Assembly: GCA_947495985.1 (NCBI GenBank)
Contig: CANMBD010000001.1
Coordinates: 248,001 to 312,000, forward strand
Length of the DNA: 64,000 bases
Direction: 5' to 3'
From: an uncultured Sphingomonadaceae bacterium
Lineage (GTDB): Bacteria; Pseudomonadota; Alphaproteobacteria; Sphingomonadales; Sphingomonadaceae
A program made the position numbers and the translations under genes. Within the stretch, counting starts at the first letter, position 1; each line of letters starts with the position of its first letter. Of the stretch, positions 24,591 through 32,897 are shown one piece after another. Below the pieces are notes generated by a model. It was not told the DNA's origin. It worked only from the letters and a program-made list of their open reading frames with translations, and searched no databases.

Positions 24591-25155
24591 CAGGACCGCG
24601 CAAAGACGATGTGCCCAGCATGAAGGGAGACGGTTCTCCGGTCCAATTCGCGCGCGGATCGGCAATATGGGTCACCCCGTTAAGTTCATAGATATTCTCA
24701 TAGCCATAGCCGTAAAGGTTTATAAAAGTTGGGATATTCAACGCTAATGGCGCGCGTTTCAGAACGATCGGCGGAACATTATCGCGAAAATTATTATTGC
24801 AGTAGATCAAGATCGGCCGCGATTTGTCGCCCAATATCTTGGCCAGCTTTTCTTCGGTGAAATCGGAAAACGGAATGTTGATTGCGCCGTCAATATGACC
24901 CTGTGCAAAGGCAGCAGCTGAACGGGTGTCCAAAATGACAGCGTTTGGTTGCTTTGCCACTATGTTAAAACGGTCCAGATCGATCAGTCGGCCGGTACGA
25001 TATTCGGATAGCTGTTCGGTGAGTTGCAGAAAGCCTGCATAGTCCACTTGCGGATTGCGCGGTGTTTCAGCGGGTTGCCCTGTTTGTGCTATAGTGGGCT
25101 GTATAGCGAGAATTGAGAGGATTGTGGCTGATGCCAATAGCGGTGATATCTTCAT
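24562..25155 (-). CDS. Exported rhodanese-domain protein
   Basis: This 197-residue protein has a signal peptide (MKISPLLASATILSILAIQPTIAQ) and a rhodanese domain of about 110 residues with VILDTRSAAAFAQGHIDGAINIPF and the active-site loop ILIYCNNNFRDN. The catalytic Cys is present, but the loop is longer and lacks the CxxGxR order of sulfurtransferases, so it might instead be a redox or binding variant. It should be periplasmic. It ends convergently on the SNase gene with a 29-base overlap. Confidence 0.8.
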   Translation of the reverse strand: MKISPLLASATILSILAIQPTIAQTGQPAETPRNPQVDYAGFLQLTEQLSEYRTGRLIDLDRFNIVAKQPNAVILDTRSAAAFAQGHIDGAINIPFSDFTEEKLAKILGDKSRPILIYCNNNFRDNVPPIVLKRAPLALNIPTFINLYGYGYENIYELNGVTHIADPRANWTGEPSPFMLGTSSLRGPATLDVTRAN

Positions 25156-25316
25156 GAATGCTGTCCCTCCAGATGCGATGCCTGTAAAATCTAGATATTT
25201 CGGATTGCCAAAAGCTGAACCGCGGGTAATTGGCGAGGCATATCTGCCGTTGCGCTTGGGGGAAATGGACCTATTGTCATTTCACAGCTGCGAGCGGGGT
25301 CGCAAACGGGGGAAGC

Positions 25317-25955
25317 GTGCACAATAATATCAAACCAAACTGGCTGTCGGAGATTGTCCGGCGCTTTTCCGTGTTCGTCTATACCATTACCGGCTGGAAG
25401 GCCGTTCAGGAAAACCCGGCGCCGCGCAAATGCGTGATCATCGCCGCACCGCATACGAGCAACTGGGACTTTATCTATTTTTTCGGGCTGACCAACAAGC
25501 TGAAGATCCAGTCTTACTGGATCGGCAAGGATACACTGTTCAAATGGCCATTTGGGGACATGATGCGGCGGATGGGCGGTATTCCGGTTGATCGGTCCAA
25601 GTCTAACAACATGGTCGATGCGATGGTTGCGGAGTTTGAGAAGCGCGATGACTTCATACTGACCATTCCGCCAGAAGGGACGCGCGGCAACGTTCGGCAA
25701 TGGCGAACTGGCTTCTACTATATTGCGCTGAAGGCCAAGGTCCCGCTGATCATCGGGATGATGGACTATGCCAAGAAAACCGGCGGGCTGGGGCCGCAAA
25801 TTGAGGTGACCGGCGACTATGAAACCGATATGGCGAAGGTCAGCAGCTTTTATCACAGCGTCACGCCGAAATTCCCCGAAAAAGCCATGGATGATATCGT
25901 CCACACCAATCCCGACCCGGAACCGGGCGCGGGGAAACCGGGAGAAGAGGGATGA
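25317..25955 (+). CDS. 1-acyl-glycerol-3-phosphate-type acyltransferase (PlsC-like)
   Basis: Lysophospholipid acyltransferases add a second acyl chain during phospholipid synthesis. The 212-residue product keeps the HX4D motif as HTSNWD, the PPEGTR motif (EGTR) and GGIPVDRSK, typical of the short PlsC-like proteins. I chose GTG 25317 because GGGGGAAG sits just upstream; an ATG at 25230 would add 29 residues that lie before the promoter-like region. The 3' end overlaps the DUF1295 gene by four bases, so both form an operon. Confidence 0.82.
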   Translation: MHNNIKPNWLSEIVRRFSVFVYTITGWKAVQENPAPRKCVIIAAPHTSNWDFIYFFGLTNKLKIQSYWIGKDTLFKWPFGDMMRRMGGIPVDRSKSNNMVDAMVAEFEKRDDFILTIPPEGTRGNVRQWRTGFYYIALKAKVPLIIGMMDYAKKTGGLGPQIEVTGDYETDMAKVSSFYHSVTPKFPEKAMDDIVHTNPDPEPGAGKPGEEG

Positions 25956-26761
25956 CGCTGCTCGCAGCCCTTGGCCTGAATCTTGTCCTGCTGGTCGCGG
26001 TCATGATCATTCTCTGGCTCGTTTCCATAAAAATTCGTGATGTGTCCTTTATCGATGCCTTCTGGGCTTATGGCATGGCGATCATGGCGGGCGCATCGAT
26101 TTGGCAAGTGGGAAATGCCGGCTGGTTAGGTTGGACGATCTTCGGCCTAACCGTCACATGGGGTGTGCGGCTTGGCACGCATCTGTATCTGCGTTGGAGC
26201 AAGGAGGGCGAGGATCCGCGCTATACCAAGATTATCGGCACCGCGATGAAGAAAAAGGGATGGAGCTTTGCGAAAACCGCTTTGATAAAAGCGTGGGTAT
26301 TGCAGATCCCGCTGCTTTTCATGGTCTGCTTGCCGGCTCAAATTGGTATATTGCTATCGGGTGATCAGGGCCTTGGACTGATTGCCATTATCGGGTTGGT
26401 ACTTGCCGTTATCGGTATCGCTTTCGAAACGATCGGGGATGCGCAGCTCAAGGCGTTCAAGGCGGATCCATCGAATAAAGGCAAAGTGCTGGATACCGGT
26501 CTTTGGCGTTATACCCGGCACCCCAATTATTTCGGTGATTTTTGTACCTGGTGGGGCATCTGGCTCGTCGCGGCGCAAGTTGGTTGGCCGGCGTGGGTAG
26601 CGATCATCGGGCCTTTGTTCCTCAGCTTCACGCTAACCAAATGGAGCGGCGCACCCATGCTGGAATATGCGCTGCGCAAGAACCGGCCGGATTATGTGGA
26701 TTATATCGAGCGAACGTCTGGTTTCTTTCCGATGCCGCCCAAGAGATTGCCGAACAAGTAG
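25952..26761 (+). CDS. DUF1295 (steroid 5-alpha-reductase-like) membrane protein
   Basis: This 269-residue protein with six or seven hydrophobic helices fits DUF1295, a steroid reductase/ICMT-like family. The C-terminal LDTGLWRYTRHPNYFGDFCTWW segment (positions near 175-195) contains the RHPNYFG motif that binds the cofactor in this superfamily. Family members probably reduce or methylate lipidic substrates, and no substrate can be named. It starts by ATGA overlap with the acyltransferase gene, so a role in membrane lipid modification is a fair inference. Confidence 0.85.
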   Translation: MTLLAALGLNLVLLVAVMIILWLVSIKIRDVSFIDAFWAYGMAIMAGASIWQVGNAGWLGWTIFGLTVTWGVRLGTHLYLRWSKEGEDPRYTKIIGTAMKKKGWSFAKTALIKAWVLQIPLLFMVCLPAQIGILLSGDQGLGLIAIIGLVLAVIGIAFETIGDAQLKAFKADPSNKGKVLDTGLWRYTRHPNYFGDFCTWWGIWLVAAQVGWPAWVAIIGPLFLSFTLTKWSGAPMLEYALRKNRPDYVDYIERTSGFFPMPPKRLPNK

Positions 26762-26763
26762 GT

Positions 26764-27423
26764 TCAGGCTGCCGCCGCCAATACTTTATTCTCAATAATC
26801 TGGGCGAAGACGTCGCTGTCCTGTGCGCCGGGGACCATGAATTTCTTGTTGAAGATAAACGCCGGAACCCCGGAGATGAAACGGTCTTGCCATTGGGCTT
26901 CAACCGCACGGACATCCGCAGCGTACATGTCACTGGCTAGCAGGTTGCGGACGCGTTTTTCATCCAGGCCGACGGTTAAGGCCACTTCAGTCAAGACTTC
27001 ATGATCGCTGACGTCTTTACCGTCGGTGAAATGGGCTTTGAACAAAGCCAGCTTGAGTGCGGTTTGCTTGCCGGTTTCCCCGGCCCAATGGAGCAAGCGG
27101 TGAGCATCAAATGTGTTCACCATCCGCATATTTTCATGATAGCTGAACTCAAAGTCGAGATCGCTGCCAGCATTGCGCAGCCGCTCACGATTGGCTTTGC
27201 TCTGCTCCGGTGTAGCGCCATATTTCTGCGCCATATGCTCGTTAATATCCTGCCCCTCGGGCGGCATGTTCGGGTTGAGTTCAAACGCATGCCAGGCGAG
27301 GGCAAACTCCGCTTTGCCCTCAAAGCGCTGCATGGCCTGTTCGAGTTTTTTGAAGCCAATGATGCACCAAGGGCAGACCACGTCCGAGACAATATCTACG
27401 GTAATCACCGGGGTCTCTGACAT
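26764..27423 (-). CDS. DsbA/FrnE-family oxidoreductase
   Basis: FrnE-type members are cytosolic thioredoxin-fold oxidoreductases linked with oxidative stress or polyketide biosynthesis. From ATG 27423, behind AAGGA, the 219 residues have the redox motif CPWC (DVVCPWCIIGFKKLEQAM) and a helical insertion (YHENMRMVNTFDAHRLLHWA). There is no signal peptide. The C-terminal ISGVPAFIFN holds the cis-Pro loop. It ends three bases from the convergent DUF1295 stop. The clpS gene lies upstream in the same direction. Confidence 0.9.
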   Translation of the reverse strand: MSETPVITVDIVSDVVCPWCIIGFKKLEQAMQRFEGKAEFALAWHAFELNPNMPPEGQDINEHMAQKYGATPEQSKANRERLRNAGSDLDFEFSYHENMRMVNTFDAHRLLHWAGETGKQTALKLALFKAHFTDGKDVSDHEVLTEVALTVGLDEKRVRNLLASDMYAADVRAVEAQWQDRFISGVPAFIFNKKFMVPGAQDSDVFAQIIENKVLAAAA

Positions 27424-27452
27424 ATCTATTTCCTTATATAATTGGTGTCGGG

Positions 27453-27905
27453 TCAGGCTTTTTCTAAAGTGCACTGCAAGGGGTGCTGGTTCTTGCGGGC
27501 AAAGTCCATCACCTGAGTGACTTTTGTTTCAGCGACTTCATAGCTGAACGTCCCGCAGATGCCGACGCCTTTCTGGTGGACATGGAGCATGACCCGGGTC
27601 GCTTCATCAATATCCATCTGGAAAAAGCGTTTGAGTACCAGCACGACAAATTCCATCGGTGTGTAATCGTCATTGAGTAGCAGGACTTTGTAAGGATTGG
27701 GTTTTTTGGTTTTGGTGCGTGTTTTGGTCGCTATGCCGAGATCGGTGTCATCGCTGTCATCAGTGCCGCTATTGTCAGCGCCGTCATCATCATCCCCGGC
27801 CATTCTTTTGGCCATCTGCTCGCGCAATTTTGCCGCTTCGCTGCCTTTGAAAAAGAGGGCGGCGGCGTCAATTGATGTGGGGGAGAGAATCTCTGCTTCA
27901 GTCAT
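27453..27905 (-). CDS. clpS: ATP-dependent Clp protease adaptor ClpS (long N-terminus)
   Basis: ClpS hands N-end-rule substrates to ClpAP. The conserved core is residues 72-150: [37 protein letters not shown] and YEVAETKV. This 150-residue reading has an acidic Asp-rich N-terminal extension of about 60 residues, longer than usual. ATGs at codons 32 and 36 (MAKRM, MAGDDDD) would give a more standard length of about 119 or 115, so the start is uncertain. No clpA follows. Confidence 0.92.
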   Translation of the reverse strand: MTEAEILSPTSIDAAALFFKGSEAAKLREQMAKRMAGDDDDGADNSGTDDSDDTDLGIATKTRTKTKKPNPYKVLLLNDDYTPMEFVVLVLKRFFQMDIDEATRVMLHVHQKGVGICGTFSYEVAETKVTQVMDFARKNQHPLQCTLEKA

Positions 27906-28001
27906 GTCGAATAGGATATGGTATTTTCACCCTTCAGGGCAAGTGGCGGATTGATCAATTGGCGACGATTTTACGATAAATCGACCTGTCATGACCAAAA
28001 G

Positions 28002-28032
28002 AAAAAGGCCGCTCCCGAGGGAACGGCCTTTT
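28002..28032 (-). terminator. Intrinsic terminator of the phasin gene
   Basis: On the minus strand AAAAGGCCGTTCCC pairs with GGGAGCGGCC and is followed by TTTTTC. It lies 20 bases after the phasin stop. The stem is a G+C-rich 9-11 base pair hairpin with a tight loop. Confidence 0.8.
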
Positions 28033-28051
28033 ACGTGACGATGAAAGCGGC

Positions 28052-28942
28052 TTAAGCGGCTTTCTGAATTTCCTTACGGATTGTGCTGACGCGATCAGCA
28101 ATTGGCTGATAAGCTTTGCCAGCCAATGTGGTGACAGCATCCATGTTGTTAGAGGCTTGGTCCATAACCCGGTCCAGGCTGCTGCGCATGAAGTCAGCTT
28201 GCATTTCAACGAAATCTTTTGGCGTAGCAACATTGAAAGAGCTTTTCAGAACGTTGCTGGCTTCCGCAAAGTTTTCGCGGGTGTATTTAACGTTGGTTTT
28301 GCCGATTTCCTGAGCGCCTTTAGCGGTGATTTTGCCGCTTTCGACGAGCGTTTCAACGTTCAGACGGTTGAATTCAACAGCGTCTTTGGAAACTTCAACA
28401 GCACGGTCAGCAACTTCTTTAGCGCGTTCCTGAGCGGTTGCGGTCAGCTTTTCAAGCTGGGCCTGCAATTTAGCAGCCATGTCCTGAAGAGCTTTCTTGT
28501 TGGTTGCAGCTGCTTTTGGAGCAGCTTTTTTCACGGTTTTCTTCGCAGGTGCTTTCTTTGCGGTGGTTTTCTTTGCGGTTGTCATTTTGGTCGTTCCTTT
28601 TTTAACAGTCTTTTTCGCGGTTGTTGCGGCGTGTTTCGGAGCGGCTTTGCGCTTCGTAACAGTCTTTTTAGGAGCCGCCTTGGTTGCTGCAGGCTTCTTT
28701 GCAGCAGGTTTTGAAGCCGTTGTTTTTGTTGCAGCAGCAACCGGCGTTTTCGCGGCAGGAGCCGGAGCGGTTGTTGTTGCGGTCTTTGGTGCTGGTGTGG
28801 CGGCTGCTTTTGGAGCAGGCGCTTCTTCAGCGGTTACTGGTTCTGCGGATGCAGCGGCAGCATAAGCCGCTTCAGCAGAGAGGCTGGCGGGCTTATTAGC
28901 AGCCGGAACAGCCTTTGTATCAGTCGTTTTCGTATCAGCCAT
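28052..28942 (-). CDS. Phasin with histone-H1-like lysine/alanine-rich N-terminal region
   Basis: Phasins coat polyhydroxyalkanoate granules. The 296-residue product (ATG 28942 behind GGAAG) has three parts: about residues 1-60 acidic and Ala-rich, 60-165 a KKA/TKKT-rich repeat region like histone H1 or AlgP, and about 165-290 an amphipathic helical phasin domain (LQAQLEKLTATAQERAKEVADRA; KSSFNVATPKDFVEMQADFM). The basic region might bind nucleic acid, which would tie granules to the nucleoid, as PhaM does in Cupriavidus (inference). Its promoter holds twin TGCA-type operators and a terminator follows. Confidence 0.9.
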   Translation of the reverse strand: MADTKTTDTKAVPAANKPASLSAEAAYAAAASAEPVTAEEAPAPKAAATPAPKTATTTAPAPAAKTPVAAATKTTASKPAAKKPAATKAAPKKTVTKRKAAPKHAATTAKKTVKKGTTKMTTAKKTTAKKAPAKKTVKKAAPKAAATNKKALQDMAAKLQAQLEKLTATAQERAKEVADRAVEVSKDAVEFNRLNVETLVESGKITAKGAQEIGKTNVKYTRENFAEASNVLKSSFNVATPKDFVEMQADFMRSSLDRVMDQASNNMDAVTTLAGKAYQPIADRVSTIRKEIQKAA

Positions 28943-28960
28943 CTTTGCTTCCATTTGTTT

Positions 28961-29024
28961 GTTGCAGTGCACAAATAGGGAAGGCTTACGTTAAAGTCAA
29001 GAAAAAATGTTGCAGTGCACAAAA
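28961..29024. promoter_or_regulatory. Twin identical 15-base operators upstream of phasin gene
   Basis: GTTGCAGTGCACAAA occurs at 28961-28975 and 29010-29024, 49 bases apart. Each has two TGCA half-sites one base apart (TGCAGTGCA). PhaR, the polyhydroxybutyrate-responsive repressor, binds TGC-rich sites upstream of phasin genes in other Proteobacteria, so these are candidate PhaR operators. The nearer copy is 19 bases from the ATG and would overlap the transcript start. Confidence 0.55.
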
Positions 29025-29143
29025 AATGCCGAATATCGATAAAAATATAATTATATCAATTGTATAAGCGAAATTTTAAATGCCTTGCTACAGCAAATTC
29101 TGTAAATTGGTACGGAAATTATAGGCTTTGCTGTCCTGCAACA

Positions 29144-30001
29144 TCAGATCAAATTGACAGTGGTTGCCACTGCAAGCAGCGAGAAGGCGGCGATGCAGAT
29201 ATTGGCGGTGGCACCCACCGAAAGGCGGATCGGTTTGGCGACCGCATCAAAGCGGGCTTCATAGTCAGGGTGCTCGGTGCCCATCATCCGGTCCCACCAA
29301 GTGAAGTAGAGGCCGAAATTGCTGTTGCCCTGACTATGGTGCAGGTCATGATGGGTGGTCGTAGTGATCCAGCCGACAAATTTGTTCCGCGTCCAGCCGG
29401 CGGGGAACAATTCCACCCCAGCATGACCCATGACGTTGCGGATAATCATATGGGCGAGGAACAGGAAGATCGCGAATGGATACATGCCAGCGGAAAAGAG
29501 CGAGAACAGGAACAGATAGAGGGGCACAAAGGCTGCCTCTGCCATCGCCTCGAATGACGAGAAGCTATAAGCGGCCCATGGCGTTGGCGTGCGTGACTTA
29601 TGATGATGCAAATGAGAGAAACGGAACATCGTTTTCGTATGCAGCCAGCGATGCATCCAATAGAAATAGGCATCATGGGCAACAATCATCGCCAAAAGCT
29701 GTAGGATAAACAACGGCCAGAATATCTCACCGGTTATGACGGAGATCCAGCCAGAGGCTTCCAGCAATACCGTACTGATGGTGGTGAGCCCGAAAACCAG
29801 GACTGTGCGCATCGATGATAAAAATTCGCGCTTATAATCCCCGATACTGGCCTTGCGGGACTGGATCCGCCGGGCGGAGCTCCATTTGCCAAACGCCCAC
29901 AGGATTAAAGACAATGTGCCCGCAGCAATCAGATAGCGTCCCAGATCAAAGGTGAAAGCACCGATCATATGGTCCACTATGGCATCAAAAAGTTCAGGCA
30001 T
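29144..30001 (-). CDS. Fatty acid hydroxylase / sterol desaturase family protein
   Basis: A membrane di-iron enzyme of about 285 residues with histidine clusters HDAYFYWMHRWLH, HLHHHKS and THHDLHHSQGNSNFG. Four to five hydrophobic segments are present. It is unrelated in detail to the hydroxylase at 805-1746 apart from the shared fold. GGAG lies 6 bases before the ATG at 30001, chosen over the upstream ATG at 30013 and the longer frame to 30064. The substrate is unknown; carotenoid or lipid hydroxylation is possible. The membrane AraC gene lies upstream in the same direction with a 115-base gap. Confidence 0.87.
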   Translation of the reverse strand: MPELFDAIVDHMIGAFTFDLGRYLIAAGTLSLILWAFGKWSSARRIQSRKASIGDYKREFLSSMRTVLVFGLTTISTVLLEASGWISVITGEIFWPLFILQLLAMIVAHDAYFYWMHRWLHTKTMFRFSHLHHHKSRTPTPWAAYSFSSFEAMAEAAFVPLYLFLFSLFSAGMYPFAIFLFLAHMIIRNVMGHAGVELFPAGWTRNKFVGWITTTTHHDLHHSQGNSNFGLYFTWWDRMMGTEHPDYEARFDAVAKPIRLSVGATANICIAAFSLLAVATTVNLI

Positions 30002-30116
30002 TTCATTCTCCATCAAAAGCAGTTTTGGTTTGATGAAGGCAAAGTGACAGAAAGCCTGATCCATCTCTCTGCAATGCTGAAAAATGCTGTGCGATTTTAA
30101 AAATGATCAGACTATT

Positions 30117-31145
30117 TCAGTTTTGATCAATCGCAGCCTTGCGAAAATCACTAGGTGTCTGACCGGTTTCAGCGCGAAAGGCGCGGTTAAATGGCGCAAG
30201 CGATCCATAGCCCAAATCCATGGCGATTGTCAGTATCGGCAAGTCAACCAACGCGCGATCAGACAATTTTTCTTTGGCTTCGGTGATTCGATAGCCGTTG
30301 AGAAAGGACGAAAAATTGCGATGTCCGAGTTGCTTGTTGATGAGCGCACGGAGGCGATGTTCCGGTGTATCAAGTTGCGTGGCCAACGTCGCGATGGTGA
30401 GGGAAGGCGTGCGATATTGGCCTTCATTCATCGCGGCGATAAGCTTGTCGTGCAGCACGGTTTCCGAAGGAGAAAGATTGAGAGACGAGCGGACTGGCCG
30501 CCGATCGGCGACCGGTTTCGAAAACAAATCGCCTTCCGCCGTCAACACGGCCATGCCGGCACCAATGATCAATATCAGGATCAGCATGGCATTGATCGCC
30601 GAAATGCCGGGCAGATTATCGGCGGTGCCGAAGAAAACCTCATAGGTCAGAACGCCGCCAACCTGCAGGCCAACAAATATCGGCAGATACATTCTGATCC
30701 GTCGCCGCTTTTCGATCAGGTCATCGGCGCGGTCGGTCAGCGCTATGGTGATAAGATGAATGACGAGCGCAAGGGACAGGAAATGAATCGCATAGAAGGT
30801 GAACCATTGCTTTCCAGGCAATATATAGGCGATGGTCCATAACAGTAAAAGCAATGCTGGGGCCGCTATCAGCAGTGGTTTCGCGATGCGGCGCTCAAAT
30901 AATTGATGGGCAAATATCCAGGCCCAGACCGTGGTGGACACCGAAAGCAAATCAATCGGCATGCGCCAGGGCTGGGGCGGTGCCAGCATGGTTGACGAAT
31001 TGACTAGATAGCCCATTGAACCGATCAAGACGCCCAATAGCGATATTTTCAAATCCCGGCGGGTCCGGCTGATCAACAAGACGGCAATCATCATCAGCTG
31101 CCCGCCCATGGCAAGCAGTCGCAAGCTGCTATCGACAAGTGCCAA
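30117..31145 (-). CDS. Membrane-bound AraC-family transcriptional regulator
   Basis: The 342-residue protein has about seven hydrophobic segments (residues 8-205) and a C-terminal AraC double helix-turn-helix (about 235-340; TIATLATQLDTPEHRLRALIN and ILTIAMDLGYGSLAPFNRAFRAETGQTPSDFRK). It should sense a membrane or lipid signal and bind DNA on the cytosolic face. The start is TTG (31145); no ATG or GTG precedes it, though an AGGGAAGG sequence lies about 40 bases earlier. It is divergent from the type III PKS genes with a 172-base gap, making it their likely regulator (inference). Confidence 0.86.
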   Translation of the reverse strand: MALVDSSLRLLAMGGQLMMIAVLLISRTRRDLKISLLGVLIGSMGYLVNSSTMLAPPQPWRMPIDLLSVSTTVWAWIFAHQLFERRIAKPLLIAAPALLLLLWTIAYILPGKQWFTFYAIHFLSLALVIHLITIALTDRADDLIEKRRRIRMYLPIFVGLQVGGVLTYEVFFGTADNLPGISAINAMLILILIIGAGMAVLTAEGDLFSKPVADRRPVRSSLNLSPSETVLHDKLIAAMNEGQYRTPSLTIATLATQLDTPEHRLRALINKQLGHRNFSSFLNGYRITEAKEKLSDRALVDLPILTIAMDLGYGSLAPFNRAFRAETGQTPSDFRKAAIDQN

Positions 31146-31317
31146 ATCTATTTCGGCGATATCTATAACCTTCCCTGTTAAATGCTATGCTAGTCCATCT
31201 TCTTGTCTTCGCAACGGGAATTTCGTTGATACGTCCGTTCGGGCAGGATGCCGATTATTCTTTTGTATCTGAAACGGCCATGTGTAACAGCTTATCCATG
31301 CAGCGCGAATTAGTCCC

Positions 31318-32367
31318 ATGTCCCAACTGAAATCCATCGCGACCGCCCTTCCAGACCACAGGATCAGCCAAGAGGATGTTCTGGAAGTGCTGGCAAAGGC
31401 GCGCGGATCGGCTTTGCCTGCCCGATTGAAGCAGATACTCGGCAACAGCGGGATCGATCATCGCTACATTGCGCGGGAACCAGATTACTATCTGGAGCAG
31501 CGCAGCTGGCCTGAGCGAGCGCAAATTTATGATGAAGTGGGCAGGACGCTGGCAGAGCGTTCGGCAACAGCGACTTTGGCAAAAGCCGCTCTGCGACCTG
31601 CTGATATTGACGTTATAGTTATGATTTCCACAACCGGCACAATGACGCCGTCTATTCCCAGCCGGCTGATCGAGACCATGGGTTTTCGCCAGTCGGTGCA
31701 GACCGTGCCGGTCTTCGGCTATGGCTGTGCGGGCGGCATATTGGGGATAAGACTGGCTAATGATCTGGCAGATGCAAATGGTGGCCAGAATGTGTTGCTG
31801 ATCTCGCTGGAGCTTTGCAGCCTGTCTTATGACTATAGCCAGTTTGACAAGAAGAACATGATTGCGACCGCGCTGTTTGCCGACGGTTGTGCGGCGGCTG
31901 TCCTGACTGGAAGGAACGGGCAGGGCGCGAACCCGTCTTTCCGCACATTTGATCAGAAAACCTGGTCGGATACACGTGACATGATGGGTTGGGATATTGG
32001 TGAAACCGGATTTGACCTTGTGCTGGCGCGCGACATTCCAACCTTTGTGGCAAAGGATTTTACGCCGTTTTGCGATCAGTTCCTCAGCGAACATGGTCTG
32101 GAAAAATCGGAAATGAGCGAGCCGGCCTGTCATCCCGGTGGCGGCCGGGTGGTGGAAGCTCTGGAAGACTATTTTGCGCCGGAACTGCCGGGCATCCCGG
32201 CCACTCGCGAGGTGCTGAAACATCATGGCAATATGTCATCACCGACGGTGCTGTTCGTACTCGAAAAATTACTAGAGGATAATCCTCAGAAACCTGTCCT
32301 GATGACAGCGCTTGGTCCCGGCTTTACATCCGTACTTGGAATATTGGATCCGGCAGGAGCAGATTGA
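31318..32367 (+). CDS. Type III polyketide synthase (chalcone-synthase-like)
   Basis: The 349-residue ketosynthase extends acyl-CoA starters with malonyl-CoA to make pyrones or resorcinols. The catalytic triad is visible: Cys137 (GYGCAGG), His272 (ACHPGGG) and Asn305 (HHGNMSSPT). The closing GPGFTSVLGIL is family-typical. The length is a little short of 370-400 because of compact loops. Its TGA overlaps the ATG of the methyltransferase gene. The pair matches bpsA-bpsB of Bacillus subtilis in gene order; the starter and product are not known. Confidence 0.9.
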   Translation: MSQLKSIATALPDHRISQEDVLEVLAKARGSALPARLKQILGNSGIDHRYIAREPDYYLEQRSWPERAQIYDEVGRTLAERSATATLAKAALRPADIDVIVMISTTGTMTPSIPSRLIETMGFRQSVQTVPVFGYGCAGGILGIRLANDLADANGGQNVLLISLELCSLSYDYSQFDKKNMIATALFADGCAAAVLTGRNGQGANPSFRTFDQKTWSDTRDMMGWDIGETGFDLVLARDIPTFVAKDFTPFCDQFLSEHGLEKSEMSEPACHPGGGRVVEALEDYFAPELPGIPATREVLKHHGNMSSPTVLFVLEKLLEDNPQKPVLMTALGPGFTSVLGILDPAGAD

Positions 32368-32897
32368 TGGGTGGTTTAGGCGCAATTTTTACGACTCCCC
32401 CGACCCTTGTCACATGGGTTCTGATCTACATTGTTGTGCAGCGTCTTGCCGAGCTGGTCTATGCAAATGGCAATACCAAGCGGCTGCTGTCCGAAGGCGG
32501 GGAAGAATTCGGCGCGGATCACTATCACTGGTTCATCTTCCTCCACAGTGCATGGCTGGCGATCATTTTTTTGCTGGTCGATCCCTTGCGAGATTTGAAT
32601 CCGATCATGCTCGCGCTGTTTGTCGGCACGCAAATACTGCGCGTCTGGACATTGGCTTCTATCGGCCGGTGGTGGACCACGCGGATCATCTCCGCACCGC
32701 ATTTTGATCGGGTGAAGCGCGGTCCATATAAATATATCAGCCACCCCAACTATCTGGTCGTCGTGCTGGAAATCGCGATTGTGCCACTGCTCATGGGCCT
32801 TCCGTGGGTGGCGCTGCTTTTCACGATATTAAACGCGATTTTGCTGCGCCACCGGATCGGGGTGGAAAATACTGTGCTCGACCAACGTGGAGCCTAG
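32367..32897 (+). CDS. ICMT-family membrane methyltransferase, partner of the PKS
   Basis: This 176-residue protein with four or five hydrophobic helices belongs to the isoprenylcysteine carboxyl methyltransferase superfamily (cofactor motif KYISHPNY near the C-terminus). The B. subtilis homologue BpsB methylates alkylpyrones made by the neighbouring type III PKS, so the same job is inferred here. Start ATG 32367 overlaps the PKS stop (TGATG). Its 3' end overlaps the convergent TonB receptor gene stop by four bases. Confidence 0.85.
   Translation: MGGLGAIFTTPPTLVTWVLIYIVVQRLAELVYANGNTKRLLSEGGEEFGADHYHWFIFLHSAWLAIIFLLVDPLRDLNPIMLALFVGTQILRVWTLASIGRWWTTRIISAPHFDRVKRGPYKYISHPNYLVVVLEIAIVPLLMGLPWVALLFTILNAILLRHRIGVENTVLDQRGA

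Noticed and set aside
28480..28880. Apparent coding frames on the plus strand across the phasin gene
   Set aside because: They are the complement of Lys/Ala-rich repeats and encode biased low-complexity sequence without a start signal.
31255..32226. 323-codon open frame on the minus strand
   Set aside because: It is opposite the clearly conserved type III PKS gene, and its product has no recognisable motif.
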